64,000 nucleotides of DNA, from contig NZ_CP040818.1 in NCBI RefSeq assembly GCF_005887635.2, positions 3,936,501 through 4,000,500 on the forward strand, given 5' to 3'. A program made the translations under genes and the position numbers. The stretch is from Paroceanicella profunda. Lineage in GTDB: Bacteria; Pseudomonadota; Alphaproteobacteria; Rhodobacterales; Rhodobacteraceae. This document shows positions 56,260-64,000 of the stretch, in pieces (position 1 is the first letter of the stretch; each line of letters starts with the position of its first letter). The notes below the pieces were generated by a model. That model searched no databases. It worked only from the letters and a program-made list of their open reading frames with translations, and was not told the DNA's origin.

Positions 56260-56288
56260 ATATGGGAACAGGAAGACCTTAACACAAG
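56260..56288 (-). promoter_or_regulatory. Candidate sigma-32 (RpoH) promoter of hsp20
   Basis: On the minus strand CTTGTG (56288-56283), a 17-nt spacer and CCATAT (56265-56260) resemble alphaproteobacterial heat-shock promoters (CTTG, about 17 nt, CCNTAT). It sits 68 bp upstream of the hsp20 start codon, in one of the few A/T-richer stretches. Confidence 0.6.
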
Positions 56289-56317
56289 ACCTTGCTCCCC
56301 GCCCCGGGGAGCGGCAC

Positions 56318-56986
56318 TCAGCTCCGCGCGGCGCGCCAGCGGGCGTGGAGGCCGGCCACGTCGCCCGAGCACAGGAGCGGCATCGCGGCGGCGAGCGCGT
56401 CCGGCTCCCAGTCCCACCAACGCATCTCGAGCAGCAGCGCCACCTCCGCCTCGGGGAAGCGGCTGCGCAGCGGGCGGGCCGGGTTTCCGGCCACCACCTG
56501 GTAGGGGGCGACATCGCGGGTCACCACCGCGCGGGCGCCGATCACCGCGCCGTCGCCGATGCGCAGCCCGGGCAGGATCATCGCCTCCGCCCCGATCCAG
56601 ACATCGTTGCCCACCACCGTGTCACCGGCCGGCAGGTAGCCGTCCGCCGCGCCGGCGAAGGCCGGTTCCTCCGCCATGTAGTGGAAGGGAAAGCTCGACA
56701 CCCAGTCCGCCCGGTGGCCCTGGTTGCCCGCCATCACGAAACAGGCGCCGGTGCCGATCGAGCAGAAGCTGCCGACGATCAGCCGGTCCGCAGCATCCGG
56801 CCCGGGCGAGAGGTAGCGGGCGCAATCGTCGAAGGAATGGCCGTGGTAGTAGCCGGAATAGTAGCTGTAGCGGCCCACGCGGATGTTCGGGTTGGTCACC
56901 TGTTCGCTCAACAGGCGGCCGGCGAAGGGGCTCTCGAAGGCATTGCCCCCGCCGGGCGGCACGGGCGGTCTCGCGGCGTCGCTCAT
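56318..56986 (-). CDS. CatB-like xenobiotic acetyltransferase (left-handed beta-helix)
   Basis: A 222-residue hexapeptide-repeat acetyltransferase very close in pattern to type B chloramphenicol acetyltransferases: [54 protein letters not shown] (His catalytic position), [49 protein letters not shown] and [12 protein letters not shown] in layout. It acetylates hydroxyl groups using acetyl-CoA. Chromosomal copies are common and not proof of resistance. It is followed downstream by hsp20 and preceded by hslO on the same strand. Confidence 0.93.
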   Translation of the reverse strand: MSDAARPPVPPGGGNAFESPFAGRLLSEQVTNPNIRVGRYSYYSGYYHGHSFDDCARYLSPGPDAADRLIVGSFCSIGTGACFVMAGNQGHRADWVSSFPFHYMAEEPAFAGAADGYLPAGDTVVGNDVWIGAEAMILPGLRIGDGAVIGARAVVTRDVAPYQVVAGNPARPLRSRFPEAEVALLLEMRWWDWEPDALAAAMPLLCSGDVAGLHARWRAARS

Positions 56987-57041
56987 GCGGGCCTCCCTGC
57001 CCCGTCGGCCGCGCCGCCGGGTGCGGCGGCGCGGGATGCGC

Positions 57042-58025
57042 TCAGCGGTCGGCCTCGAAGCCGAGCTTGCGGGGGTCGAACTCGTAATGCGCGCCGCAGA
57101 ACTGGCAATCGGCGGTGAGGTTGCCCTCCTCCGTCGTCATGTGGCCGATGTCGCGGGCCGAGTATTGCGCCATGGCGCCCACCACCTTCTCCGCCGAGCA
57201 GGTGCAGCCGAAGCGCACCGCCTGGGCGTCGAACACCCGCGGCACCTCCTCGTGGAACAGCCGCACGAGGAGCTGGTCCGGCGAGACGAGCGGGCCGACC
57301 AGCTCATGCGTCTCCGCCGTGTCGAGCAGGTAGTTCACCCGGGCCCAGTTCTCGCCCTCCTCGCCGGAAACGATGTCGGCCGCGGCCAGGAGACCGTCCT
57401 CGCCGCTGGGCAGGTCGCGCACATGGGGCGAGGCCTTGGGCATGTGCTGGAGCATCACCCCCCCGGCGCGCCAGTGCAGCCCGGAGCCGGGCACCCCCGC
57501 CTGCGCCACCGACAGCAGGAAGCGCGTGGCGATCTGCTCGGACTGGGCGAAATACGTCTCCGCGCAGGCCCCGAGCGAGGCGCCGGAGAGCGGCGTCAGC
57601 CCCTGGTAGGGCGTGGTGCCGCGCCCCTGGTCGATGAGCATGCCGAACACGCCCTGCCCCAGCAGCGGGAAGGCATCGGGGGTGCGCTCGGGCAGCTGAT
57701 CGGCGTCGAAGCTGGCATAGGCGCGCACCAGGGCCGGCTCGCCCTCGGCGGCGGGGGCGAAATAATCGGTGGCGATGAGCCGGATCGGCCCCTCGCCGCG
57801 CACCTGCAGCGACAGGCGCCAGCGCAGCTTCATCGTCTGGCCGATGAGCGCGGTGAGCAGGCAGGCCTCCGCCACGAGGTCGGCCACCGGCGCCGGGTAG
57901 GCATGCTGGTCGAGGATGGTGTCGAGCACCCCGTCGAGACGCGCGACGCGCCCGCGGATGTCGGCACGGTCGAGCTGGAAGGGCAGGATCATGTCGTCCC
58001 ACGCGATCTGGGCTGCGGTTGCCAT
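57042..58025 (-). CDS. hslO: Redox-regulated chaperone Hsp33
   Basis: A 327-residue Hsp33, activated by oxidation and unfolding. The N-terminal domain contains [39 protein letters not shown] and RAYASFD; the middle segment is [19 protein letters not shown]. The C-terminal zinc switch has the CxC pair in [10 protein letters not shown] and CxxC in [13 protein letters not shown] 58025 follows GGGAGATT. It lies near hsp20 and the heat-shock promoter, which makes a stress-response neighbourhood. Confidence 0.95.
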   Translation of the reverse strand: MATAAQIAWDDMILPFQLDRADIRGRVARLDGVLDTILDQHAYPAPVADLVAEACLLTALIGQTMKLRWRLSLQVRGEGPIRLIATDYFAPAAEGEPALVRAYASFDADQLPERTPDAFPLLGQGVFGMLIDQGRGTTPYQGLTPLSGASLGACAETYFAQSEQIATRFLLSVAQAGVPGSGLHWRAGGVMLQHMPKASPHVRDLPSGEDGLLAAADIVSGEEGENWARVNYLLDTAETHELVGPLVSPDQLLVRLFHEEVPRVFDAQAVRFGCTCSAEKVVGAMAQYSARDIGHMTTEEGNLTADCQFCGAHYEFDPRKLGFEADR

Positions 58026-58274
58026 GAAAATCTCCCTACGGCTGACTGCGCGAAACGTCCCACATAATAGCCCCGGCGCCCGGCGCAAGGTCAATTCACG
58101 ATCCCGCCCCGGCAGCCATGCCCCGCGACGCGCCCGCCTGCCGGCCCGGGCAAGCCCGCCCCCGCCCGTGGCGCGCCGCGCCGGCGGGGGCGCGGGCGCG
58201 CCGGAATCCGGCTGACAGCCCGGCGCCGCTTCGCTATCGCAGGGGGGCGAGGAAACCGAAGGGGAGACCGCCAG

Positions 58275-58727
58275 ATGCTGCGCAGATTCGGAGAGCCGGT
58301 GGAGCCGGGCCGCCGCTACACCACCCGGCCGGGCGCCTATGCCATCATTCTCGGGCCGCGCGGCCTGCTGGCCACCGAGACGCATGTGCCCGAGTACGAG
58401 ATCCAGCTTCCCGGCGGTGGCATCGACCCCGGCGAGAGCCCGCTCCGCGCCCTGCACCGCGAGGCGCTGGAGGAAACCGGCTGGCGCGTGGCCCCGCGGC
58501 GGCGGCTGGGCGCCTACCAGCGCTACACCTACATGCCCGAATACGACCTCTGGGCCCGCAAGCTGTGCCACATCTACCTCTGCGCCGCGGTGCGCCGGCA
58601 CGGGCCGCCGCGCGAGGCGGACCACCTGCCGATGTGGCTGGACCCGCGTGACGCCGCCGACCGGCTCACCAATTCCGGCGACCGCTGGTTCCTGAACGCC
58701 CTGCTGGCCGCCACCGCCCGCGGCTGA
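58275..58727 (+). CDS. Nudix hydrolase
   Basis: A 150-residue Nudix protein. The complete Nudix box is GGGIDPGESPLRALHREALEETGW (about residues 47-70), with the REAxEExG core that binds Mg2+. It hydrolyses a nucleoside diphosphate linked to another group; the substrate is not readable. The N-terminus MLRRFGEPVEPGRRYTTRPGAYAII and the end FLNALLA resemble small ADP-ribose/(di)nucleotide members. Divergent from hslO, with 250 bp between. Confidence 0.9.
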   Translation: MLRRFGEPVEPGRRYTTRPGAYAIILGPRGLLATETHVPEYEIQLPGGGIDPGESPLRALHREALEETGWRVAPRRRLGAYQRYTYMPEYDLWARKLCHIYLCAAVRRHGPPREADHLPMWLDPRDAADRLTNSGDRWFLNALLAATARG

Positions 58728-58778
58728 CACGCACTGCCCGCGGCTGACACCACCACCCGCACCGCCACAGGCCGGGTT
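58728..58778. other. Leader of the 31-nt array
   Basis: Two short copies of CCGCGGCTGACAC occur here, probably worn first units of the array that follows. Confidence 0.45.
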
Positions 58779-58960
58779 GCGTCTGCCCTGCGCGGCCGCA
58801 GGCCCGGTCGCGCAGGGCGCGCGCTCAGGACGGGTTGCGCCTGGCACGCGCCGCCGCTGGCCAAGTTGCGTCTGACACGCGCGGCCACACTTCCGGTCGC
58901 GTCTGACACGCGCAACTGCGGGCCGGGGGGCGTACGACACGCGCAGCCGCAGGCCGGGTC
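58779..58960. repeat. Tandem array of a 31-nt unit, six copies
   Basis: Units begin at 58779, 58810, 58837, 58868, 58899 and 58930 (31 nt each, one 27 nt). The consensus opens GCGTCTGACACGCGC and ends GCAGGCCGGGTC; the second and third are the most diverged. It lies between the converging Nudix and TPR genes. As 31 is not a multiple of 3, it is non-coding. Confidence 0.88.
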
Positions 58961-59263
58961 GCGGCGGGCGAACCGCGGCACTGGCCGCCCGCTCGGCGGG
59001 AGGGACATCTCCGGCCCGGTCCGCTGCGGACAGCGCGGGGAGACAGGCCCTTGCATGCGGTTTCGTTGCGGGAAAGCGGATGCGCCTTTCAGGGCGATCC
59101 ATCGGCCTGCACGCGGCCGTTCGGGAGGGCCGATCGGAACGGACGGGCCGGGGCCGCGATGGAGGCCGCGTCGGGCACCGTGCCGAGGGGGGCCGGGTTA
59201 CATGGCAGGCGGGCTTAAGAGCAGGCCGGATTCAGGGCGGGCCGGCATCGCAGCGGGCGGGCG
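58961..59263. other. Gap between the 31-nt array and the TPR gene
   Basis: About 300 bp at the 3' end of the TolB/TPR gene. It has loosely repeated GGCGGGC and GCAGGCCG-type words but no gene. No clear terminator is seen. Confidence 0.35.
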
Positions 59264-60793
59264 TCAGGGCAGGCCGGCCCGGCGCAGGCCCTCGGCGAAA
59301 TGGTCACGGTCGGCGGGGTCCTGGTCCGGCACCACGCTCAGCCAGTTTGCCACCGTGAAGCGCGGGAAGGCGGCGCGGATGCGCCAGGCCTCGCGTTCGG
59401 CGGCCTCGCGCTGGCCGAGATGCGCGTAGGCGGCGGCGAGGATGCGCCGGCCCTGCGTCGGATCCTGCATGCGCAGCACGGTGCGCACCGCCTCCTGGTA
59501 CCGGCGCAGGGTGAAGAAGGCCCCGGCCTGCAGCCACAGGTAGAGGTCGGGAAACCACGGGTTGAGCTGCATCGCGCGCTCCAGCATCTCCAGCGCCTCC
59601 GACGCGCGGCCCGAATGGGCGAAGGCGTCGGCGGCGTCGGCCAGCATATCCGCGTCATTGGGGTTCAGCCGCAGCGCCTCCTCGTAGGCGGCCACGCAGA
59701 GCGCGTGCTCCCTGCGGTAGAGCCGGGCGAAGCCGATCTCGCCATGGGCGCGGGCGTCGCGCGGCTCCGCGTCCACCGCGCGCTGCGCGAAGGCCAGCGC
59801 GCGCTGCAGGGTGCGGTCGGGATGGGTGGTCCAGCCGTGCCGCCAGCGCAGGTTCTCGCAGCGCGACAGCAGCGACAGGGCGCGCGCATAGCCCGGCTCC
59901 AGCGCCAGCGCCACGTTGCACATCTGCTCCGCCTCCGCGACGGCGTTCACCGAGGGCACGTGCAGCAGCGCCTGGGCGCTCAGCACCAGCTCCGTGGCGC
60001 GCAGGTCTCCCGGCGGCGGGGTGAGCGCCTGCTGGGCATACTCGCGCTCCGAGATGCCCAGCGCGGTGGCGGAGGTGATCCGGTCCGCGACATCCTCGGC
60101 CACGCCGAAGAGATCGTCGGAGGGGCGCTGGAACCGCTCGGCCCAGATCGCCCGTCCCGAGGCGCTCTCGGTCAGCGCCACGTCGAGCCGCATCATCCCC
60201 GCGCGCTCGGACAGCGACCCGGAGATCACGAAGCGCACGTTCATCCGCTGGCCGATCTCGAAGGGCGGCAGCAGCGTGTCGCGCCACACCCGCGAGGTGC
60301 CGCGCGACATCACCGAAAGCTCGGAGAACCGCGTGAGCCCCATGTTCACGTCATCGGACATGCCGCGCGCCTGCAGCCGCATCCGCCGGTCTCCGGAGGG
60401 CGAGCGGAAGGGCAGCACCGCGAGGGTGAAGGGCGCGGCCAGGGCGCGCTTCACCGGCTGGGCGTAGAGCGCCTCGCGCCGGGGATGCAGGATCCACAGG
60501 TCCTCCGGCGGGCTGGTCGGGCCCGGCGGGTGCAGGCCGAAGTATTCCAGGCCGAAGCGCGTGTCCGGGCCCAGCGCCTCGCGGGCACCGCCGGTCACCC
60601 GGATCTCGGCAGCTTCCTTGGCCAGCACCTGCAGCTCGCGCAGGCGCTGCTCGCCGATGGGCGGATCGAGCGCCAGCACGCCGGCGCGCGGCAGGTCCTC
60701 CAGCTCCGGCATCTCCTCCGGGCCCGAAAAGCGCAGCACTTTCCGCGTGCCGCCGGTTTCCACCAGGATCAGCCCGATCCCTCCGAGTGCCAT
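59264..60793 (-). CDS. TolB-like/TPR protein (adenylate-cyclase-associated domain type)
   Basis: A 509-residue protein. The first 120 residues contain a phosphate-sensor or winged-helix-like region without a clear catalytic motif. Next comes a TolB-type alpha/beta domain (FTLAVLPFRSPSGDRRMRLQARGMSDDVNMGLTRFSELSVMSR, VRFVISGSLSERAGMMRLDVALTESASGRAIWAERFQR). The C-terminus has about four TPR units (EALRLNPNDADMLADAADAFAHSGRASEALEMLERAMQLNPW). This order occurs in alphaproteobacterial regulators related to class III cyclase or CadC-like proteins, but no cyclase catalytic domain is present here. ATG 60793 follows GGGAAGGGC. It is divergent from the ABC exporter; function unknown. Confidence 0.82.
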   Translation of the reverse strand: MALGGIGLILVETGGTRKVLRFSGPEEMPELEDLPRAGVLALDPPIGEQRLRELQVLAKEAAEIRVTGGAREALGPDTRFGLEYFGLHPPGPTSPPEDLWILHPRREALYAQPVKRALAAPFTLAVLPFRSPSGDRRMRLQARGMSDDVNMGLTRFSELSVMSRGTSRVWRDTLLPPFEIGQRMNVRFVISGSLSERAGMMRLDVALTESASGRAIWAERFQRPSDDLFGVAEDVADRITSATALGISEREYAQQALTPPPGDLRATELVLSAQALLHVPSVNAVAEAEQMCNVALALEPGYARALSLLSRCENLRWRHGWTTHPDRTLQRALAFAQRAVDAEPRDARAHGEIGFARLYRREHALCVAAYEEALRLNPNDADMLADAADAFAHSGRASEALEMLERAMQLNPWFPDLYLWLQAGAFFTLRRYQEAVRTVLRMQDPTQGRRILAAAYAHLGQREAAEREAWRIRAAFPRFTVANWLSVVPDQDPADRDHFAEGLRRAGLP

Positions 60794-60933
60794 GCCCTTC
60801 CCGCCCCCGCCTGCGCTGACGGCTTGCAAGTGCCGCCGTGGCGTGCAGTTTGGCATGGCGCGCGGCGCATGATAAGTCCCTGCCTCCGCGGGGCACCGAC
60901 CATCGTGCCGCCGCACCATGAGGAGAATACCCG

Positions 60934-62688
60934 ATGCACAGTGCCGACGCGGACGGCCTGACCCTCGCCCAGGGTTACGGGCGGTTGTGGCGCACCTATG
61001 TGCGCCGACACTGGCGCTCGCTGCTGGTGGCCGGCCTGATGACGCTGATCTACGCGGTGACCACGGCGCTGATGGTGCGGGCCACCGCCTGGCTGGTGGA
61101 TGCCTTCGACGCGCGCGACGCCGGGGCGCTGGCCTGGGCGCCGGCGGTGATCCTGGCCATCACCCTGCCCCGCGGCGCGGCCCTCTACGCGCAGAAGACC
61201 CTCAACATCCGCACCATGACCACCATCGAGGCCGACCTGCAGAAGGCGATGTACGGCGCCCTGCTCAGCGCCGATCTCGCGCGCATGCAGCAGGAACCGC
61301 CCGCCTCGCTGGGCGCGCGCTTCACCGCCGACATCGGCCTGGTGCGCGAGGTGATGGACCGGGGCGTGAACACGGTGGCCGCCGTGGCCACCATCATCGG
61401 CGCCTTCACCCAGATGCTGCTCATCGACTGGGTGCTGACCCTGGGGACCATGGCGATCTTCCTGCTGGCGATGACCCCGATCAACACCATCGGCGCCCGG
61501 CTGAAGCGGCTCAGCCGGCAGGCGCAGGCCCAGATCGGCCAGATGACCGCGAAGGTGAACGAGGGCCTGGGCGGCGCCCGCCTCGCCAAGACCTACCGGC
61601 TGGAGAGCTACCTCGCCGAAACCGCGAACGAGAGCTTCGACAGCCTGCGCGGCCTCAAGGTGAAGATGATGGACCAGCAGGCCCGGGTGGAGCCGATGAT
61701 GGAGGCGTTCGGCGGTCTCGCGCTTGCCGGGCTGGTGCTGTTCGTGGGCACGCGCATCGCCAACGGCACCAATTCCATCGGGGATTTCTCCGGCTTCCTG
61801 GCCGGGCTGGCCATCGCCTCGCAGCCGATGCGCAAGATCGGGGCGATCTTCACCCTCGCCAGCCAGGGCCTCGCCGCGCTCAGCCGGATCTACGCCCTGC
61901 TCGACGTGCAGAACACCGTGGTGGACCGGCCCGACGCCAGGCCGCTGCCCCGGGTGAGCGGCGCGCTGAGCTTCCGCGACGTGCATTTCGCCTATCCCGA
62001 CGGCTCCATGGCCCTGCGCGGCATCGACCTCGACATCCCGGCGGGGCAGACGGTGGCGCTGGTCGGGCGCTCGGGTGCCGGCAAGTCCACGGTGTTCAAC
62101 CTCATCCCGCGGCTCTACGACGCCACCTCCGGCAGCGTGACCCTCGACGGCCACGACCTGCGCGAGGTCACCCTCGCCTCGCTGCGCGACCAGGTGGCGC
62201 TGGTGAGCCAGGATTCGGTGCTGCTCACCGACACGATCGCGGCGAACATCGGCTTCGGCCGCCCCGGCGCCAGCCGCGCGGAGATCGAGGACGCCGCCCG
62301 CGACGCCGCCGCGCACGAGTTCATCTCGCGGCTGCCGAACGGGTTCGACACCCGGCTGGGCGAGGAGGGCGGCAGCTTCTCCGGCGGCGAGCGCCAGCGC
62401 CTGGCCATCGCCCGTGCCATCCTGCGCGACGCGCCCGTGCTGCTGCTCGACGAGCCCACCTCCGCCCTCGACGCCGAGAGCGAGGCGGCCATCCGCGGCG
62501 CGCTGAAGCGGCTCACCGCCGGGCGCACCACGCTGGTCATCGCGCACCGGCTGTCGACCATCCTCGACAGCGACCTGATCTGCGCGATGGACCAGGGCCG
62601 CATCGTGGAACGCGGCACCCATGCCGAACTGCTGGAGCGCAACGGGCTCTACGCCGATCTCTACCGGCTGCAGTTCGGCAAGGGCTGA
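60934..62688 (+). CDS. ABC exporter (MsbA/lipid A type), fused permease-ATPase
   Basis: A 584-residue half-transporter. Six membrane segments occupy residues 25-320 (SLLVAGLMTLIYAVTTALM, ATIIGAFTQMLLIDWVLTLGTMAIFL, ALAGLVLFVGTRIA). The ATPase has Walker A LVGRSGAGKSTVFNLI, signature SFSGGERQRLAIARAIL, Walker B VLLLDEPTSALD and the H-loop IAHRL. The length and layout match MsbA-like homodimeric exporters of lipids or hydrophobic compounds. ATG 60934 follows GAGGAG. The substrate is not identifiable. Confidence 0.92.
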   Translation: MHSADADGLTLAQGYGRLWRTYVRRHWRSLLVAGLMTLIYAVTTALMVRATAWLVDAFDARDAGALAWAPAVILAITLPRGAALYAQKTLNIRTMTTIEADLQKAMYGALLSADLARMQQEPPASLGARFTADIGLVREVMDRGVNTVAAVATIIGAFTQMLLIDWVLTLGTMAIFLLAMTPINTIGARLKRLSRQAQAQIGQMTAKVNEGLGGARLAKTYRLESYLAETANESFDSLRGLKVKMMDQQARVEPMMEAFGGLALAGLVLFVGTRIANGTNSIGDFSGFLAGLAIASQPMRKIGAIFTLASQGLAALSRIYALLDVQNTVVDRPDARPLPRVSGALSFRDVHFAYPDGSMALRGIDLDIPAGQTVALVGRSGAGKSTVFNLIPRLYDATSGSVTLDGHDLREVTLASLRDQVALVSQDSVLLTDTIAANIGFGRPGASRAEIEDAARDAAAHEFISRLPNGFDTRLGEEGGSFSGGERQRLAIARAILRDAPVLLLDEPTSALDAESEAAIRGALKRLTAGRTTLVIAHRLSTILDSDLICAMDQGRIVERGTHAELLERNGLYADLYRLQFGKG

Positions 62689-63360
62689 CCGGGGAAGGTG
62701 CGCCGGGGGCGAGGCCCCTGCCTGCCTGCCTTCCCTCCCGCCCCTGCCCCGGCGGCACCGGGCCCTCACATGCGCCAGAGCGCCCGACCGCTGCCCGCAC
62801 CGCCCGCCGCCTGTGGCACGCCGGAAGGGGCCGGGATCCGTTGCGCACCCGGCCCTCCTGCAGGGCCCAGGCACCGGGGCGCCGCAGGATCGCGCTGCGC
62901 TCCCGTAACCGCCCTCCGCTGCCCGCGTCCACCCTCCGCGTCCGCCCTCCGCCCTCCGCCTCCCGTGTCCGCCTTCCCCTGCCCCAGTCCACCCCGCCCG
63001 TGTCCAGCCTCCGCTGCCTGCGTCCGCCCTCTGCTGCCCGCGTCACACTCCGGGCAGGTCGTCCCCCCCACACGGGCGCCTCCGCTCCGCCTGCCCGCGA
63101 TGCGACAACGGCCGGGCGCCTGAGGCGGAGGCGCCCCGGCGTCCCGTCCCCGTGCCTCCACAGCGCCACGGAGCCACGCCCTGTGCGGCGGCCCGGGGGC
63201 ATGGCCGCGGCGCTGATCCGGGCGCTCCGATCTGGCGGGGCCGGCGTGGCGCGGCCCGGTGCCCCGGCGGGCTGAAGGCTGCGGCGGCCGCGGCCGCGCG
63301 GGCGCTTACGGCCTCGCGTGGGGCATCGCGGGGGGTGCGGGAACCGAGGCGTTTTGTGCG
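62689..63360. other. Non-coding region between the ABC exporter and the phasin gene
   Basis: About 670 bp. A degenerate array with a period near 20 nt (CCGCTGCCCGCGTCCACCCT-like) runs from about 62921 to 63060. The rest has no recognisable gene. Confidence 0.45.
62921..63060. repeat. Degenerate ~20-nt tandem array
   Basis: About seven imperfect units of CCGCTGCCCGCGTCCACCCT-like sequence. Phase slips by a few bases, so the unit is only approximate. Confidence 0.6.
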
Positions 63361-63394
63361 CTGCAACAAAAACCCCTTGAATACCGCATTGCAG
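63361..63394. promoter_or_regulatory. Candidate PhaR-type operator at the phasin promoter
   Basis: The inverted pair CTGCAA (63361-63366) and TTGCAG (63389-63394) flanks TTGAAT (63377-63382), a possible -35 element, in a locally A/T-rich stretch. PhaR of related bacteria binds CTGC/GCAG-type half-sites at phaP, so repression of the phasin gene is plausible. Confidence 0.45.
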
Positions 63395-63441
63395 CACACC
63401 AGATTGATCGTCGGAGAGAATCAACCACGAGGAGAGCTCAT

Positions 63442-63906
63442 ATGTTCGACAAGAACCTGTTTCCGTTCGACACAGAGAAGATGATGGAAATGTTCAAAAC
63501 CCCGGATTTCAGCAAGATGATGTCTGACATGAAATTCCCTGCGGTGAGCCCGGAAGAGCTTATGGCCACCCAGAAGAAGAACATGGACGCGCTCGTGGAG
63601 GCCAACAAGGCTGCCGCCGCCGGCTACCAGGATCTGTTCAAGAAGCAGGTCGCGATCTTCGAGGAGACGATGTCCGAGGCCCAGAAGCAGATGAAGGGGT
63701 TCGACGCGTCCAAGCTCTCCCCCGAGTCCGCCGCCGCCCAGACCGAGCTCACCAAGGCCGCGGTCCAGAAGGCGCTCGCCAACATGAAGATGCTGGCCGA
63801 GACCGCCCAGAAGGCCAATGCCGACGCCTACACGATCGTGTCCGCACGCATCAAGGAATCGGTCGCCGAGCTGCAGGACATGGCGTCCAAGCTGCAGAAG
63901 AAGTGA
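63442..63906 (+). CDS. Phasin family protein (polyhydroxyalkanoate granule-associated)
   Basis: A 154-residue, highly charged, Ala/Lys/Met-rich helical protein with the phasin core: EELMATQKKNMDALVEANKAAAAGYQDLFKKQVAIFEETMSEAQKQMK and a following helix KALANMKMLAETAQKANADAYTIVSARIKESVAELQDMA. Phasins coat PHA storage granules. ATG 63442 follows GAGGAGAG. No PHA synthase is in the window, but a PhaR-like site lies upstream. Confidence 0.92.
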   Translation: MFDKNLFPFDTEKMMEMFKTPDFSKMMSDMKFPAVSPEELMATQKKNMDALVEANKAAAAGYQDLFKKQVAIFEETMSEAQKQMKGFDASKLSPESAAAQTELTKAAVQKALANMKMLAETAQKANADAYTIVSARIKESVAELQDMASKLQKK

Positions 63907-63914
63907 TCCACTCT

Positions 63915-63946
63915 CCGCTTGCCCCGGCCCCGGGCAGGCGGTTTAG
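63915..63946 (+). terminator. Intrinsic terminator of the phasin gene
   Basis: A 10-bp stem, CCGCTTGCCC and GGGCAGGCGG (one G-U pair), with a 7-nt loop and a following TTTAGT. Confidence 0.8.
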
Positions 63947-63970
63947 TCCTCCCCGTCACGAGGAGGACAG

Positions 63971-64000
63971 ATGGATCAGATCAGCTTTGACGATTTCCTG
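63971..64000 (+). CDS. First ten codons of the next gene, possibly tRNA-binding protein CsaA
   Basis: AGGAGGACAG followed by ATG 63971 and MDQISFDDFL, cut by the window edge. The fragment resembles the CsaA N-terminus (ISFDDFLKVDIRVG in many bacteria), but ten residues are too few for proof. Confidence 0.4.
   Translation, partial: MDQISFDDFL

Overview
The window is about 64 kb of very GC-rich DNA from an alphaproteobacterium, most likely Rhodobacterales (Rhodobacteraceae). Supporting features are the Hsp20-DUF1150 pair, an NDUFS6-type zinc-finger protein next to polA, a phasin gene, a TetR/RutR-like regulator with a reductive pyrimidine pathway, and tandem opgG/opgD/opgC genes. The assignment rests on family recognition by eye, not on a database search.

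Layout. 0-6.2 kb: periplasmic glucan genes (start of opgH, opgG, opgC, a secreted SGNH hydrolase, a second opgG/opgD). 6.4-23.2 kb: mostly housekeeping genes (prmA, msrA, rpsD, mtnA, a sulfotransferase-like gene, a HIT protein, an ABC ATPase, polA, dapB, an ArsR regulator, comM/yifB, a DMT transporter). 23.2-33.4 kb: a pyrimidine/hydantoin catabolic locus with a RutR-like regulator, a cupin, an N-carbamoyl-beta-alanine amidohydrolase, dihydropyrimidinase and an ABC importer. A GIY-YIG nuclease and a lipoprotein are interspersed, and the locus ends at a strong terminator. 34.3-41.6 kb: a decayed zone with a broken RTX-repeat gene, an intact tRNA-Met, and a long Tc-toxin A-subunit-like gene broken by many frameshifts. 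41.7-51 kb: a prolyl-aminopeptidase-like hydrolase, an MFS transporter, purC, ompW, a single-domain response regulator and eutBC. 52-55 kb: preA and preT (dihydropyrimidine dehydrogenase). 55.5-64 kb: DUF1150/Hsp20, a CatB-like acetyltransferase, Hsp33, a Nudix hydrolase, a TolB/TPR protein, an MsbA-like ABC exporter, a phasin and the first codons of a possible csaA.

The clearest functional link spans 30 kb. PreT/PreA (uracil to dihydrouracil), dihydropyrimidinase and N-carbamoyl-beta-alanine amidohydrolase form the full reductive pyrimidine pathway. Near-identical palindromes TTGACC-N4-GGTCAA, matching the known RutR operator pattern, lie upstream of rutR (23831) and of preT (55026). No other copy was noticed.

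The most unusual global property is the intergenic DNA. Many gaps carry short tandem arrays whose units are unrelated to each other (about 6, 7, 20, 29, 31, 39, 44, 85 and 132 nt), while the genes beside them are intact. A separate dispersed palindrome family (CCCGGG arms, 5-nt loop) flanks the GIY-YIG gene and recurs elsewhere. The relict Tc-toxin and RTX genes flanking a tRNA suggest the remains of an acquired island.
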